Notes: a model not told the origin generated them from the sequence alone. A stretch of DNA of 51,131 nt from Cyanobium sp. PLM2.Bin73 (GCA_007694915.1 REEV01000039.1:1-51131); one strand, 5' to 3'; positions 17,576 through 30,087 are shown, counted from the first letter of the stretch. Made by a program: numbers and translations.

Positions 17576-19333
17576 TCAGGCCCCGCTGCGCAGCTCTTGC
17601 CCCACCTGCTCCCGCGCCCACAGGCGCCGGTAGGTGCCCGGCAGGGCCAGCAGCTCGTCGTGGCTGCCCTGCTGCACCAGCCGGCCCTGTTCCAGTACCA
17701 GCACCCGGTCGCAGGCGGCGGCTGCCGAGAGCTGGTGGCTGATCATCAGCACCGTGCGGCCCTGGTCTCCCTGGCCGCGGATCGTGCGCAGGATCTGGGC
17801 GGCGGTGGTGTTGTCGACACTGGCCAGGGCATCGTCGAGCACCAGCAGCGGTGCGTTCACGAGCATGGCCCGGGCCAGGGCCGTGCGTTGGCGCTGGCCA
17901 CCGCTGAGGGTGATACCCCGCTCGCCCACCAGGGTCTGGTAGCCGTCGGGGAAGCCGCGGATGTCGTCCTCCAGCCGCGCCTCGGTGGCCACGGCCTCCA
18001 CGGTCTCGAGGGGAGCTTCGGGCTCGCCGTAGCGCAGGTTGTCGGCCAGGGTGGCGGTGAACAGGTAGCCCTCCTGGGGTACCAGGGCCACCTGCCGGCG
18101 CAGGTCCTTCAGGCGCATCCGGGTGATGTCGACTCCATCGAGCCAGAGCTGGGCTGGGTCGATCTCCACCATCCGGCCCAGGGCCCGGGCCAGGGTGGTC
18201 TTGCCGCAGCCCACCGGGCCCACCACCGCCACCAGCTCGCCAGGCTGGACCTGGAAGGTCACATCCACCAGGGCGGGGCGCGGGGCGTCCGGGTAGCGCA
18301 CGGTGAGCCCGCGGGCCTCGATGGCACCACGGGGCCGGCGGGCCGGCGGCTGGGGATCGGCCGGCGACACGATCAGCGGCTGGCGGCGCAGCAGCTGCTC
18401 CACCCGGTCGAGGCTCACCTGTCCGGTCTGGAAGGTGTTGAGGGTGAAGCCGAGCAGGGCGGTGGGGAACACCAGCCGCTCCACGAACAGGATCAGGGCC
18501 ACCAGATCACCGATGCTCAGTCGTCCGCTCTCCAGCTGGCCGCTGCCCAGGGCTAGCAACAGCAGCAGGCTGATGGAGGAGATGCCCTCCAGCAGGGGAA
18601 ACAGGGTGCTGCGGGTGCGGGCCAGGCCCAGGGCCGCGTCGCGGTACACCCGGTTGCGGCCTGCGAACGCGGCCTGCTCGATGCTCTCCTGGCCATAGAT
18701 CTTGATGGCGCTGATCCCGGAGAGGTCTTCCTGAATCAGGTCGCTCAACCCGGCCAGCGCCTCCTGCTGCCGGCGCTGCTGGCGCATCATCCGGCCGCCG
18801 AACAGGCGCACGGTGATCAGCATCAGCGGGTAGAGCCCCACGGCCGCCAGGGTCAGCCAGGGGTCGATGCTGAGCATCGCCGGCAGGGTGAGGGCGTAGG
18901 CCAGGGCGGTGTTGGTGAGGCTGAGCACGGCAAAGCCCAGCAGCCGGCGCACGTTCTCCACATCACTGGTTGCCCGGCTGATCACCTCGCCGCTGCCGGT
19001 GCTCTGCACCCAGCCCGGTTCCTGGCGCAGCACGTGATCGAAGATCTGCTGCTTGAGATCGGCCTCAACCTTCCGGCCCACACCGAACACCAGCAGCCGC
19101 GAGAGCAGCCGCATGGAGCCCATCACCGTGGCCAGCGCCGCCAGCAGCAGGGCCATCAGCAGCACGTCGCCCAGCTCGAAGCCCTCCTGCAGGTCGTCGA
19201 TCACCCGCCGCACCAGCAGGGGGATGCTGACGCCGAGCAGGTTCACCACCACCAGCGCCGCCACCCCCTGCAGCACCGTGCGGCGGTGTGGGCGCAGGTA
19301 GCGCAGGATCAGATCGGCACGCAGGGCCGCCAC
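17576..19333 (-). CDS. ABC exporter, fused permease and ATPase (MsbA/MdlB-like)
   Basis: A half-transporter of 585 residues. Six membrane helices lie in about residues 15-290, then a nucleotide-binding domain: Walker A GPVGCGKTT (about residue 373), Q-loop LVPQEGYLF, signature LSGGQRQR, Walker B LLVLDDALASVD and H-loop ISHQLS. The residue after the Walker B Asp is Asp instead of the usual catalytic Glu, as in the degenerate sites of heterodimeric exporters such as YheI/BmrC. It may therefore pair with a second half-transporter that is not in this window. Candidate substrates are lipids or drugs. The gene is divergent from DUF3288 (49-bp spacer). Confidence 0.9.
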   Translation of the reverse strand: MAALRADLILRYLRPHRRTVLQGVAALVVVNLLGVSIPLLVRRVIDDLQEGFELGDVLLMALLLAALATVMGSMRLLSRLLVFGVGRKVEADLKQQIFDHVLRQEPGWVQSTGSGEVISRATSDVENVRRLLGFAVLSLTNTALAYALTLPAMLSIDPWLTLAAVGLYPLMLITVRLFGGRMMRQQRRQQEALAGLSDLIQEDLSGISAIKIYGQESIEQAAFAGRNRVYRDAALGLARTRSTLFPLLEGISSISLLLLLALGSGQLESGRLSIGDLVALILFVERLVFPTALLGFTLNTFQTGQVSLDRVEQLLRRQPLIVSPADPQPPARRPRGAIEARGLTVRYPDAPRPALVDVTFQVQPGELVAVVGPVGCGKTTLARALGRMVEIDPAQLWLDGVDITRMRLKDLRRQVALVPQEGYLFTATLADNLRYGEPEAPLETVEAVATEARLEDDIRGFPDGYQTLVGERGITLSGGQRQRTALARAMLVNAPLLVLDDALASVDNTTAAQILRTIRGQGDQGRTVLMISHQLSAAAACDRVLVLEQGRLVQQGSHDELLALPGTYRRLWAREQVGQELRSGA

Positions 19334-19382
19334 GCCGCCAGGTCGAAGATGGGCCCAACCTAGGGATTGTCCCTACCCCGCC

Positions 19383-19745
19383 ATGGCTCCACCCACCGCC
19401 TCCGGCTTAGGTTCCGGCGACCCGCGCGAAGGCAGCGGCGCCGCCCAGGAGCAGAGCCACCCCCTCCATGCCCTCGATCGGGTGGTGGTCGATCGCCTGC
19501 TGGCGGCGGAGACCCCCGCCGATGAGCACCTGGTGGACGCGGCCCGGTTGCTGATGCGCTACCAGGGCTTTCCTGGCGCCCGCGACCTCCAGGACGATCT
19601 GGCCAAGGTGTTGCGGCTCTGGGGCCTGAGCCGGGAGGCTCTGCAGCAGCGCACCAGGGCGATCTGGGCCAGCGGGTTCCGTCCGGCCCCGTCCGGTGGC
19701 GAGGCCGTGGGGTCGGGCTTCGACACCACCGCTCAGGACAATTGA
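19383..19745 (+). CDS. DUF3288 family protein
   Basis: 120 residues. The central core (HPLHALDRVVVDRLLA, LVDAARLLMRYQGFPGARDL, then QDDLAKVLRLWGL) matches the cyanobacterial DUF3288 family of small soluble helical proteins with no known function. The N-terminal 25 and C-terminal 20 residues are low-complexity. The gene is followed by a strong terminator-like hairpin before trpD, so it is probably monocistronic. Confidence 0.75.
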   Translation: MAPPTASGLGSGDPREGSGAAQEQSHPLHALDRVVVDRLLAAETPADEHLVDAARLLMRYQGFPGARDLQDDLAKVLRLWGLSREALQQRTRAIWASGFRPAPSGGEAVGSGFDTTAQDN

Positions 19746-19852
19746 GCCTGGCGGGCTCTGACCTGTCTGTTGTTTCGATCACCCAGCCCGGTGGGCCCCA
19801 TCAGTGCTGGTGCGCCCATTCCAGGGGATAGTGGAAAGGTCCCCATCACCCG

Positions 19853-19882
19853 GCCCGGTGTGCCCTGCACCCGGGCTTTTTT
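19853..19882 (+). terminator. Intrinsic terminator or attenuator before trpD
   Basis: GCCCGGTG pairs with CA(C)CCGGGC (8-bp stem with one bulged C, loop TGCCCTG), followed by six T residues at 19877-19882. It ends 36 bp before the trpD ATG. An overlapping dyad, CACC with GGTG at 19847-19860, would exclude it, as in an attenuator. The leader shows no Trp-rich peptide, so simple termination of the upstream gene is the plain reading. Confidence 0.65.
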
Positions 19883-19918
19883 CTGCTCTTTTCATCTCCA
19901 GCTCCCCAGTTCCTCGCC

Positions 19919-20962
19919 ATGGTCACTCCGTCGGCGGCACCCGCCCTGCTCGAGCAGCTCCTGCGCGGCGAGTCGCTCAGCTCCGAGCAGGCCACCACCT
20001 TGATGCAGGCGTGGCTGGAGGAGGAGATTCCCCCGGTGCTCACCGGCGCCCTGCTGGCCGCGCTGCGGGCCAAGGGTGTCAGCGCCGAGGAGCTGGCGGC
20101 CATGGCCGGCGTGCTGCGGGCCGCCTGCCCCCTGCCCGGTGAGCGTCCCGCCCTGCCGCTGGTGGACACCTGCGGCACCGGTGGCGACGGGGCCGACAGT
20201 TTCAACATCTCCACCGCCGTGGCCTTCGTGGCAGCCGCCTGCGGGGTGCATGTGGCCAAGCACGGCAACCGCAGCGCCAGCGGCCGGGTGGGCTCGGCCG
20301 ATGTGCTGGAGGCGCTCGGGATCAACCTCAAGACCCCCCAGGAGCAGGTGGTCGCCGCCCTGCCCCAGGTGGGTGTCACCTTTCTGTTCGCCCCCGGCTG
20401 GCACCCGGCCCTGGTCGGTCTGGCCCCCCTGCGCCGGTCCCTGGGGGTGCGCACTGTGTTCAACCTGCTCGGGCCCCTGGTGAATCCGCTCCAGCCCGAG
20501 GCCCAGGTGCTGGGGGTGGCCCAGTCCGACCTGCTCGATCCGATGGCCGGAGCCCTGGCCCGCCTGGGCCTGCGCCGGGCGGTGGTGGTGCATGGGGCAG
20601 GCGGACTCGATGAGGCCTCCCTGGAGGGCAGCAACCAGCTGCGCCTGGTGGAGAACGGCGCGGTGAGCAGCCAGGAGCTGGATCCGCAGGCCCTGGGGCT
20701 GTCGGCGGCCCCGATCACGGCCCTGGCCGGCGGCGATCTGGCCGCCAACCGCGCCATCCTCGAAGCGGTGCTCCAGGGCGCGGGCAGTGAGGCCCAGCGC
20801 GACGTGGTCGCCCTGAACACGGCCCTGGTGCTCTGGGCCGCCGGTGCCAGCGACAGCATCGCCTCAGGCCATGCCCAGGCAGCCGCGGCCCTGGCGGCCG
20901 GCACCCCCTGGCAGAAACTGCTGCAGTTGCGCACAGCATTGCCCGGGCCTGTTGGGGGATGA
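19919..20962 (+). CDS. trpD: Anthranilate phosphoribosyltransferase
   Basis: 347 residues, normal length. The PRPP-binding [18 protein letters not shown] (about residues 83-100), [17 protein letters not shown] and [18 protein letters not shown] are diagnostic. It transfers phosphoribose to anthranilate, the second step of tryptophan synthesis. The start ATG at 19919 lies just beyond a terminator-like hairpin, which leaves only 36 nt of leader if transcription begins after it. carA follows after 25 bp on the same strand, so the two are likely co-transcribed. Confidence 0.96.
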   Translation: MVTPSAAPALLEQLLRGESLSSEQATTLMQAWLEEEIPPVLTGALLAALRAKGVSAEELAAMAGVLRAACPLPGERPALPLVDTCGTGGDGADSFNISTAVAFVAAACGVHVAKHGNRSASGRVGSADVLEALGINLKTPQEQVVAALPQVGVTFLFAPGWHPALVGLAPLRRSLGVRTVFNLLGPLVNPLQPEAQVLGVAQSDLLDPMAGALARLGLRRAVVVHGAGGLDEASLEGSNQLRLVENGAVSSQELDPQALGLSAAPITALAGGDLAANRAILEAVLQGAGSEAQRDVVALNTALVLWAAGASDSIASGHAQAAAALAAGTPWQKLLQLRTALPGPVGG

Positions 20963-20987
20963 TCGGGGCGCTGCTGCTCCCGGTGCC

Positions 20988-22115
20988 GTGACCACCCCCG
21001 CCCTGCTGATGCTGGCCGATGGCACCCTGCTGCGCGGCGAAGCCTTCGGCGCCGTCGGCACGGCCATCGGCGAGGTGGTGTTCAACACCGGCATGACCGG
21101 CTACCAGGAGGTGATGACCGATCCCAGTTACTCCGGTCAGCTGGTGACCTTCACCTATCCCGAACTGGGCAACACCGGCGTCAACAGCGCCGATCTGGAG
21201 GCCCCCAGCCCCCATGTGCGCGGCGTCATCTCCCGCGAGCTGTCGCCGGTGAGCAGCAACTGGCGCGCCGAGGGCGACCTGGATCGCTGGCTGGCCGAGA
21301 ACGGCGTGGTGGGCATCCGCGGCGTCGACACCCGCGCCCTGGTGCGCCATCTGCGTGAGGGGGGCGCGATCAATGGCGCCATCAGCAGCGATGGGGCCAC
21401 GCCCGCCGCGCTGCTGGAGCAGGTGCGCGCCGCTCCCTCGATGGAGGGACTCAACCTGGCCGCCCGGGTGAGCACGGCCGAGCCCTACAGCTGGGGTGAG
21501 CCCTGCAGCGTCGCCTTCGACACGCGGCTGCAGCAGCGGCCCGAGCAGCCCTACCGGGTGGTGGCGATCGATTTCGGCATCAAGCGGGCGATTCTCGACC
21601 GGCTCGTGGCCCACGGTTGCAGCGTCACCGTGCTGCCCGCCGATTCCAGCCTCGCCGACGTGCTCAGCCACAGCCCGGAGGGCGTGTTCCTCTCCAACGG
21701 CCCGGGGGATCCGGCCGCGGTGAGCTCCGGCATCGCCCTGGTGAAGGATCTGCTCAGCCAGCAGCAGCTGCCCCTGTTCGGCATCTGCATGGGCCACCAG
21801 ATCCTGGGCCTGGCCCTGGGGGGCCGCAGCTTCAAGCTCCCCTACGGCCATCGCGGCCTCAACCACCCCTGCGGCAGCCCCGGCCAGGTGGAGATCACCA
21901 GCCAGAACCACGGCTTCGCCATCGCTGCCGAGTCTTTGCCCGCCGATCGGGTGCGGATCACCCACCGCAACCTCAACGACCACACCGTGGCCGCCCTGGA
22001 GCTGCTCCACCAGCCGGTGTTCGGGGTGCAGTACCACCCGGAGGCCAGTCCAGGCCCCCATGACGCCGACCATCACTTCGCCCGCTTCGCGGCCCTGATG
22101 GCGGCGCGCCGTTGA
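20988..22115 (+). CDS. carA: Carbamoyl-phosphate synthase small (glutaminase) subunit
   Basis: 375 residues from the GTG at 20988 ([20 protein letters not shown]); the open frame extends upstream but there overlaps trpD. The N-terminal CPSase domain has [19 protein letters not shown]. The class I glutaminase domain has the nucleophile Cys267 in [12 protein letters not shown] and the His/Glu pair in [11 protein letters not shown]. It supplies ammonia to CarB for arginine and pyrimidine synthesis. carB is not in this window. Co-transcription with trpD is likely from the 25-bp spacing. Confidence 0.96.
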   Translation: MTTPALLMLADGTLLRGEAFGAVGTAIGEVVFNTGMTGYQEVMTDPSYSGQLVTFTYPELGNTGVNSADLEAPSPHVRGVISRELSPVSSNWRAEGDLDRWLAENGVVGIRGVDTRALVRHLREGGAINGAISSDGATPAALLEQVRAAPSMEGLNLAARVSTAEPYSWGEPCSVAFDTRLQQRPEQPYRVVAIDFGIKRAILDRLVAHGCSVTVLPADSSLADVLSHSPEGVFLSNGPGDPAAVSSGIALVKDLLSQQQLPLFGICMGHQILGLALGGRSFKLPYGHRGLNHPCGSPGQVEITSQNHGFAIAAESLPADRVRITHRNLNDHTVAALELLHQPVFGVQYHPEASPGPHDADHHFARFAALMAARR

Positions 22116-22136
22116 GCCGAACGCCGCACCCATCCC

Positions 22137-22142
22137 TACACT
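22137..22142 (+). promoter_or_regulatory. Candidate -10 element for the STAS gene
   Basis: TACACT lies 21 bp downstream of the carA stop and about 26 bp upstream of the GAGGA Shine-Dalgarno at 22163-22167. No -35 is obvious. Confidence 0.3.
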
Positions 22143-22175
22143 CCCCGCATTCGATCAGCAACGAGGACAACGGCC

Positions 22176-22538
22176 ATCACCGACCTGCAGCGACTCACGG
22201 TGTCCCTGCGCGGGGGATTCGAGCAGCAGGCTCACTGCCAGCTGTTCCGCTTCACCGGCCAGCTGGACGCCTATTCCGACAAACAGTTCGGCGAGTTCAT
22301 CGCCGCCCACCGCAGCACAGCCCAGCCGCTGCTCATCGACCTGTCGCACATCGACTTCATCGACTCCTCAGGGCTGGGTGCTCTGGTGCAGCTGGCCAAG
22401 CAGTGCAGTGCCGATGGCCAGAATTTCGCGCTGGCGGGTAACGCCCGGGTGGTACAGACGGTGAAGCTGGTGCGCCTGGAGGAGTTCCTGCACCTGCAGC
22501 CCGACCTCAACAGTGCCCTCGCCAGCCTCGCCCCCTGA
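22176..22538 (+). CDS. STAS-domain anti-sigma-factor antagonist, probable ATC start
   Basis: 112 residues if started at the GTG at 22200, 120 if started at ATC 22176 (ITDLQRLTVSLRGG). The STAS fold is clear: FRFTGQLDAYSDKQFGEF, LLIDLSHIDFIDSSGLGALV with the phosphorylatable Ser, and NARVVQTVKLVRLEEFL. Such proteins bind an anti-sigma factor or switch kinase and are controlled by Ser phosphorylation. The GTG at 22200 has no Shine-Dalgarno, whereas GAGGA at 22163-22167 is 8 nt before the ATC, and no ATG, GTG or TTG lies in frame upstream. The 3' end overlaps the mini-RNase III start by 26 bp. Confidence 0.82.
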   Translation: MTDLQRLTVSLRGGFEQQAHCQLFRFTGQLDAYSDKQFGEFIAAHRSTAQPLLIDLSHIDFIDSSGLGALVQLAKQCSADGQNFALAGNARVVQTVKLVRLEEFLHLQPDLNSALASLAP

Positions 22539-22890
22539 GCTGGGTCCTCAGCAGCTCGCCTGGCTGGGGGATGCGGTGTGGGAGCTCCATCAGCGACTCC
22601 GCCACTGCGCCGCACCGGCCCGTCCCCGCGATCTGCACCGCCAGGTGGTGGCGGCCGTGCGCGCCGAGGCCCAGGCCCGGGCCCTGGGCCGGCTGGAGGG
22701 ACTGCTGCGGGAGGATGAACGCGATCTTGTGCGCCGCGGCCGCAACCGGGCCGGACGGAGCCCCCGAAGTGCCGATCCGGCCACCTATGGCCAGGCGACT
22801 GGCTTTGAAACCCTGCTGGGCTGGCTGTTCCTCCATGACCAGCCGCGGTTGGATGAACTGCTAGATCACTTGCAGGACACCGATCCATAA
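22513..22890 (+). CDS. mrnC: Mini-ribonuclease III
   Basis: 125 residues. LAWLGDAVWELHQRLR (residues 15-30) carries the catalytic Asp of the RNase III fold, and TGFETLLGWLFLHDQPRL contains the second acidic cluster (Glu). There is no double-stranded-RNA-binding domain, which defines Mini-III. In Bacillus this enzyme matures 23S rRNA ends, and cyanobacterial homologues act on 23S rRNA and tRNA-related precursors. It starts with GTG inside the STAS gene and ends 12 bp before rlmB, a 23S rRNA methyltransferase, so the two make a coherent rRNA-processing unit. Confidence 0.85.
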   Translation: MPSPASPPELGPQQLAWLGDAVWELHQRLRHCAAPARPRDLHRQVVAAVRAEAQARALGRLEGLLREDERDLVRRGRNRAGRSPRSADPATYGQATGFETLLGWLFLHDQPRLDELLDHLQDTDP

Positions 22891-22902
22891 GCGCAGCACG
22901 CC

Positions 22903-24579
22903 ATGAGCCCTCGATTCGAACGCCGTCCCGACAAGCGGACGGGAGCGGCGGGCGGGCGTTCGGCGCGCCCGGGCCCGCCCGCCAGGCCCTACAGCCGCGA
23001 CCGCCGGAGCGAATCCGGCAGCCGCGGCGATCGCGACCGCCCGGGCCGCTCTCGGGGTGAGTGGACTGATCGCGGCCCAGAGCGCGGCGGGCCAAGAGGG
23101 GTGGAGCGCAGCGGTGAGGGGGCCTGGTCCTCAGCCCGCCGTGTCGGCTCGGCCCGTCCGGAAACCCGCCGGTTCGACCGCAGCCGCCGCGATGGCGCCC
23201 GCCCTGAGGGGCCCCGAGCGGGTGCTGGACGCGCCGGTGTCGCGCGCCCCGGTGCTGGGCGAGCTGACCGTCCCCGTCCGGAACGGGCGCGACCGACGCT
23301 GCTCCGGCGGGAGAGCGCTGCAGCTCCGGCGGCCGCCACCCCTGAGGCCGAGCGCCTCGGCCAGCCCGCCCCCAGTGATGACCTGGTGTGGGGTCGCCAC
23401 GCCGCCCTAGCGGTGCTGGAGAGCGGCCGGCCGGTGCATCGCATCTGGTGCACCACCGAGCTGCGCTTCAGCCCGAAGTTTCTGCAGCAGCTGCGGGAGG
23501 CCAAGGCCTCCGGCGTGCTGGTGGAGGAGGTCACCTGGGCGCGGCTGGGCCAGCTCACCGCCGGCGCCGTGCACCAGGGCATCGTGCTGCAGACCGCAGC
23601 CGCCGACACCCTCGATCTCGACAGCCTGATCGAGGGCTGTGGCGGCATCGGGGAGGCGCCGCTGCTGATGGCCCTCGACAGCATCACCGACCCCCACAAC
23701 CTGGGAGCGATCGCCCGCAGCGCCGAGGCCCTCGGTGCCCACGGCCTCGTGCTGCCCCAGCGCCGCAGCGCCGGACTCACCGGCTCGGTGGCCAAGGTGG
23801 CCGCCGGCGCCCTGGAACACCTGCCGGTGGCCCGGGTGGTGAACCTCAACCGCGCCCTCGAACGCCTCAAGCAGGAGGGCTACCGGGTGGTGGGGCTGGC
23901 CTCCGAGGGCAGCGTCAGCCTCGAGCAGGCCGATCTCGACGGCCCCCTGGTGATCGTGACCGGATCGGAAGGGGATGGCCTCTCGATGCTCACCCGCCGC
24001 CACTGCGACCAGCTGGTGAGCATTCCCCTTCGCGGGGCCACACCGAGTCTCAATGCTTCCGTGGCCTCGGCGCTGCTCCTCTACGAGGTGGCCCGCCGTG
24101 GATGGATGCATGGGCTGCGTGGCGGTGATCCGGCGCCACGGCTGCTGCGTCCCCAGCTGCCCGCCCCGCCCCCGTCAGCGTTGCCCGCGGCTCCTGGTCC
24201 CGACCAGATCGCCGAGCCCGTCGGCGACCCCGATCAGCGTCCCGACGCCATGACGACACCCCCGGTCTCCGCCGGGGATCCGGAGCAGGCGGAGGTTTGG
24301 GAGCCCGCGCCGGCAATGGCGGAACCCGAGAGCGCCGCGCCGCTGGCAGCGGCGCCCGAGACGTTCGCGGAGACGGAAGCTGAAGCGAACACACCTGAAG
24401 CAAACACAGCTGTAGCGAGCACAGCTGAGCTGAACACCGAGGACAGCGATGCGGCGCTTGCAGCGTCGCCTGTGTCCGCACCCCAGCCCTCGCCCGACGC
24501 CCAGCCGTCTGAGGACCCGGCACCAGCCAGCGTGCCGGCCTTTTCGGGTGACGTGGATCTGGGCTCGTTGCAGCTGTGA
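22903..24579 (+). CDS. rlmB: 23S rRNA (guanosine-2'-O-)-methyltransferase, TrmH/SpoU family
   Basis: 558 residues, more than twice the catalytic core. Residues 1-155 are an Arg/Gly/Ser-rich disordered tail. An RNA-binding substrate domain begins at DLVWGRHAALAVLESG (about residue 158). The SPOUT methyltransferase runs from LDSITDPHNLGAIARSAEAL (motif 1, about 258) through IVTGSEGDGLS (motif 2) to PSLNASVASALLLYE (motif 3, about 396). Residues 410-558 form an Ala/Pro/Glu-rich acidic tail with four 15-bp repeats. It methylates a loop guanosine of 23S rRNA. The tails suggest ribosome or RNA tethering, which is inference. Confidence 0.9.
   Translation: MSPRFERRPDKRTGAAGGRSARPGPPARPYSRDRRSESGSRGDRDRPGRSRGEWTDRGPERGGPRGVERSGEGAWSSARRVGSARPETRRFDRSRRDGARPEGPRAGAGRAGVARPGAGRADRPRPERARPTLLRRESAAAPAAATPEAERLGQPAPSDDLVWGRHAALAVLESGRPVHRIWCTTELRFSPKFLQQLREAKASGVLVEEVTWARLGQLTAGAVHQGIVLQTAAADTLDLDSLIEGCGGIGEAPLLMALDSITDPHNLGAIARSAEALGAHGLVLPQRRSAGLTGSVAKVAAGALEHLPVARVVNLNRALERLKQEGYRVVGLASEGSVSLEQADLDGPLVIVTGSEGDGLSMLTRRHCDQLVSIPLRGATPSLNASVASALLLYEVARRGWMHGLRGGDPAPRLLRPQLPAPPPSALPAAPGPDQIAEPVGDPDQRPDAMTTPPVSAGDPEQAEVWEPAPAMAEPESAAPLAAAPETFAETEAEANTPEANTAVASTAELNTEDSDAALAASPVSAPQPSPDAQPSEDPAPASVPAFSGDVDLGSLQL
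24382..24441 (+). repeat. Four in-frame 15-bp repeats in the rlmB tail
   Basis: Units at 24382, 24397, 24412 and 24427 encode EANTP, EANTA, VASTA and ELNTE. Their A-rich composition differs from the rest of the gene. A replication-slippage origin is likely. Confidence 0.8.
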
Positions 24580-24628
24580 TCCCGGTGCCGGCAGGCGGGC
24601 ACAATGGGGCAGTGCTCCCCCCTCCGGC

Positions 24629-24868
24629 ATGAACCCCCTGCTCTGGCCCGTGCGCGGCAGCGCCAATGCCCTGGGTCTGGCCTGGTGGGCGCGGGTGCGC
24701 ACCAGCGATCCCGACGTCACCTACTGGTTCGGTCCCTACGTGCGCCGCAGCAGCCTCGAGCGGGAGCTGACGGCCTTCCTCGACGACCTGCGCGCCGAGG
24801 AGCCCCGGGAGCTCGAGCACAGCCTGCTGCGCACCCGCCGCGGCGAGCCCCTCACCGAGACCGACTGA
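24629..24868 (+). CDS. DUF1816 family protein
   Basis: 79 residues from the ATG at 24629 (MNPLLWPVRGSANALGLAWW). The core LAWWARVRTSDPDVTYWFGPY followed by a helical LERELTAFLDDLRAEEPRELEHSLLRTRRGEPLT is the DUF1816 pattern, a small domain related to the CpcD linker-type proteins of cyanobacteria. It may bind a phycobilisome or related complex, but no role is shown here. It has its own short upstream spacer with a CACAAT element at 24600-24605. Confidence 0.72.
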   Translation: MNPLLWPVRGSANALGLAWWARVRTSDPDVTYWFGPYVRRSSLERELTAFLDDLRAEEPRELEHSLLRTRRGEPLTETD

Positions 24869-24934
24869 GCGCCCTCCGAGCGACCCGGCGGCTGCTGGCT
24901 GATAGCGTCCCAGCCGAGTGGGAAGCGGTTGGGC

Positions 24935-26455
24935 ATGGGCATCGCTGAATGGCGCGGTCGGCTGGAGCGCGGCGAGATGTCGGCCCGGGAGCTCACCGAC
25001 CGCTGCCTGGCGCGCATCGAGGCGGTGGATGACACCGTCCACGCCTTCCTGGAAGTGACCGCCGAGCGGGCCCGCGCCGATGCCGAGCGCATCGACGCGG
25101 CCCGGGCGGCCGGTGAAACCCTGCCGCCGCTGGCCGGGGTGCCGCTGGCGATCAAGGACAACCTCTGCACCCGCGGCATCCGCACCACCTGCTCCAGCCG
25201 CATGCTGGAGACCTTCGTGCCCCCCTACGAGAGCACCGTCACCGAGCGCCTGTGGCAGGCCGGTGCGGTGCTGCTGGGCAAGACCAACCTCGATGAGTTC
25301 GCCATGGGCAGCTCCACCGAGACCTCCGCCTTCGGCCCCAGCCGCAACCCCTGGAATCCCGCCACCGTGCCCGGCGGCAGTTCCGGGGGCAGTGCCGCCG
25401 CCGTGGCCGCCGGTGAGTGCCTGGGCTCCCTGGGCTCCGACACGGGCGGTTCGATCCGCCAGCCGGCCAGTTTCTGCGGCGTGGTGGGACTCAAGCCCAC
25501 CTACGGCCGCGTCAGCCGCTGGGGTCTGGTCGCCTTCGCCAGCTCCCTCGATCAGGTGGGGCCGTTCAGCGGTTCGGTGGCCGATGCCGCCGAGCTCCTG
25601 CAGGTGATCGCCGGCGCCGACCCGCGCGATGCCACCTGCCTCACGGCGACGGTGCCCGATTACCGCGCCGCCCTGCAGCAGCCGGTGGCGGGCCTGCGGG
25701 TGGGCATCGTGCGCGAGTGCTTCGAGGCGGACGGCCTGGCCCCGGAGGTGAAGGCGGCGGTGCTGGCCGCTGCCGAGCAGCTGCAGGCCCTGGGCTGTGA
25801 ACTGGTGGACGTGAGCTGTCCCCGCTTCAACGACGGCATCGCCACCTACTACGTGATTGCCCCCTCGGAGGCCTCCGCCAACCTGGCCCGCTACGACGGG
25901 GTGAAATACGGCTACCGCGCTGGCCTCAACGACAACGGTGGTGCCGGAGCCGGCGCCAGCCTGGCCGAGATCACGGCCCGCAGCCGCGCCGAGGGCTTCG
26001 GCGATGAGGTGCAGCGGCGCATCCTGATCGGCACCTACGCCCTCTCCGCCGGCTATGTGGATGCCTACTACAAGAAGGCCCAGCAGGTGCGCACCCTGAT
26101 TCGGCGCGACTTCGATCGCGCCTTTGAGTCGGTGGACGTGCTGCTCACCCCCACCTCCCCCACCACCGCCTTCGGCTTCGGCGCCCACAGCAACGACCCG
26201 CTGGCGATGTACCTGGCGGATCTGCTCACCATCCCGGCGAACATGGCCGGCCTGCCGGCGATCTCCCTGCCCTGCGGCTTCGACAGCCAGGGCCTGCCGA
26301 TCGGCCTGCAGCTGATCGCCGGTGTGCTGGAGGAACCCACGCTGCTGCGGGTGGCCCACCACTACGAAACCTCTGCCCGGGTGATGGACAGCCGCCCGCC
26401 GGCCGATCTGGTGCCCACTGTCCCCCTGGTGCCCTCCGCTCCCCTGGTGCCCTGA
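24935..26455 (+). CDS. gatA: Glutamyl-tRNA(Gln) amidotransferase subunit A
   Basis: 506 residues from the ATG at 24935 (an in-frame TTG at 24929 is possible). The amidase catalytic triad is visible: Lys in [11 protein letters not shown], cis-Ser in [14 protein letters not shown] and nucleophile Ser in [13 protein letters not shown]. GatCAB converts Glu-tRNA(Gln) to Gln-tRNA(Gln). The last 14 residues ([14 protein letters not shown]) are an odd repetitive tail produced by a 13-bp direct repeat at 26423 and 26441. A perfect 30-bp palindrome begins 16 bp after the stop. GatB and GatC are not in the window. Confidence 0.96.
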   Translation: MGIAEWRGRLERGEMSARELTDRCLARIEAVDDTVHAFLEVTAERARADAERIDAARAAGETLPPLAGVPLAIKDNLCTRGIRTTCSSRMLETFVPPYESTVTERLWQAGAVLLGKTNLDEFAMGSSTETSAFGPSRNPWNPATVPGGSSGGSAAAVAAGECLGSLGSDTGGSIRQPASFCGVVGLKPTYGRVSRWGLVAFASSLDQVGPFSGSVADAAELLQVIAGADPRDATCLTATVPDYRAALQQPVAGLRVGIVRECFEADGLAPEVKAAVLAAAEQLQALGCELVDVSCPRFNDGIATYYVIAPSEASANLARYDGVKYGYRAGLNDNGGAGAGASLAEITARSRAEGFGDEVQRRILIGTYALSAGYVDAYYKKAQQVRTLIRRDFDRAFESVDVLLTPTSPTTAFGFGAHSNDPLAMYLADLLTIPANMAGLPAISLPCGFDSQGLPIGLQLIAGVLEEPTLLRVAHHYETSARVMDSRPPADLVPTVPLVPSAPLVP

Positions 26456-26470
26456 TCCCGCTCGTTGTGC

Positions 26471-26500
26471 ACCGTGCACACCAGATCTGGTGTGCACGGT
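26471..26500. repeat. Perfect 30-bp palindrome between gatA and dnaE
   Basis: Half-site ACCGTGCACACCAGA is followed immediately by its exact reverse complement, giving 15-bp arms with no loop. It has no T-run, so it is not a standard terminator. It sits 16 bp after the gatA stop and 48 bp before the dnaE TTG start. It could be a dimer-binding operator or a hairpin in the dnaE leader. Confidence 0.9.
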
Positions 26501-26547
26501 CCTAGCCTGCACGCCACTCCAGCTGGGCGCCGCGGCCGCCCCGAGAC

Positions 26548-30087
<3,540 letters not shown>

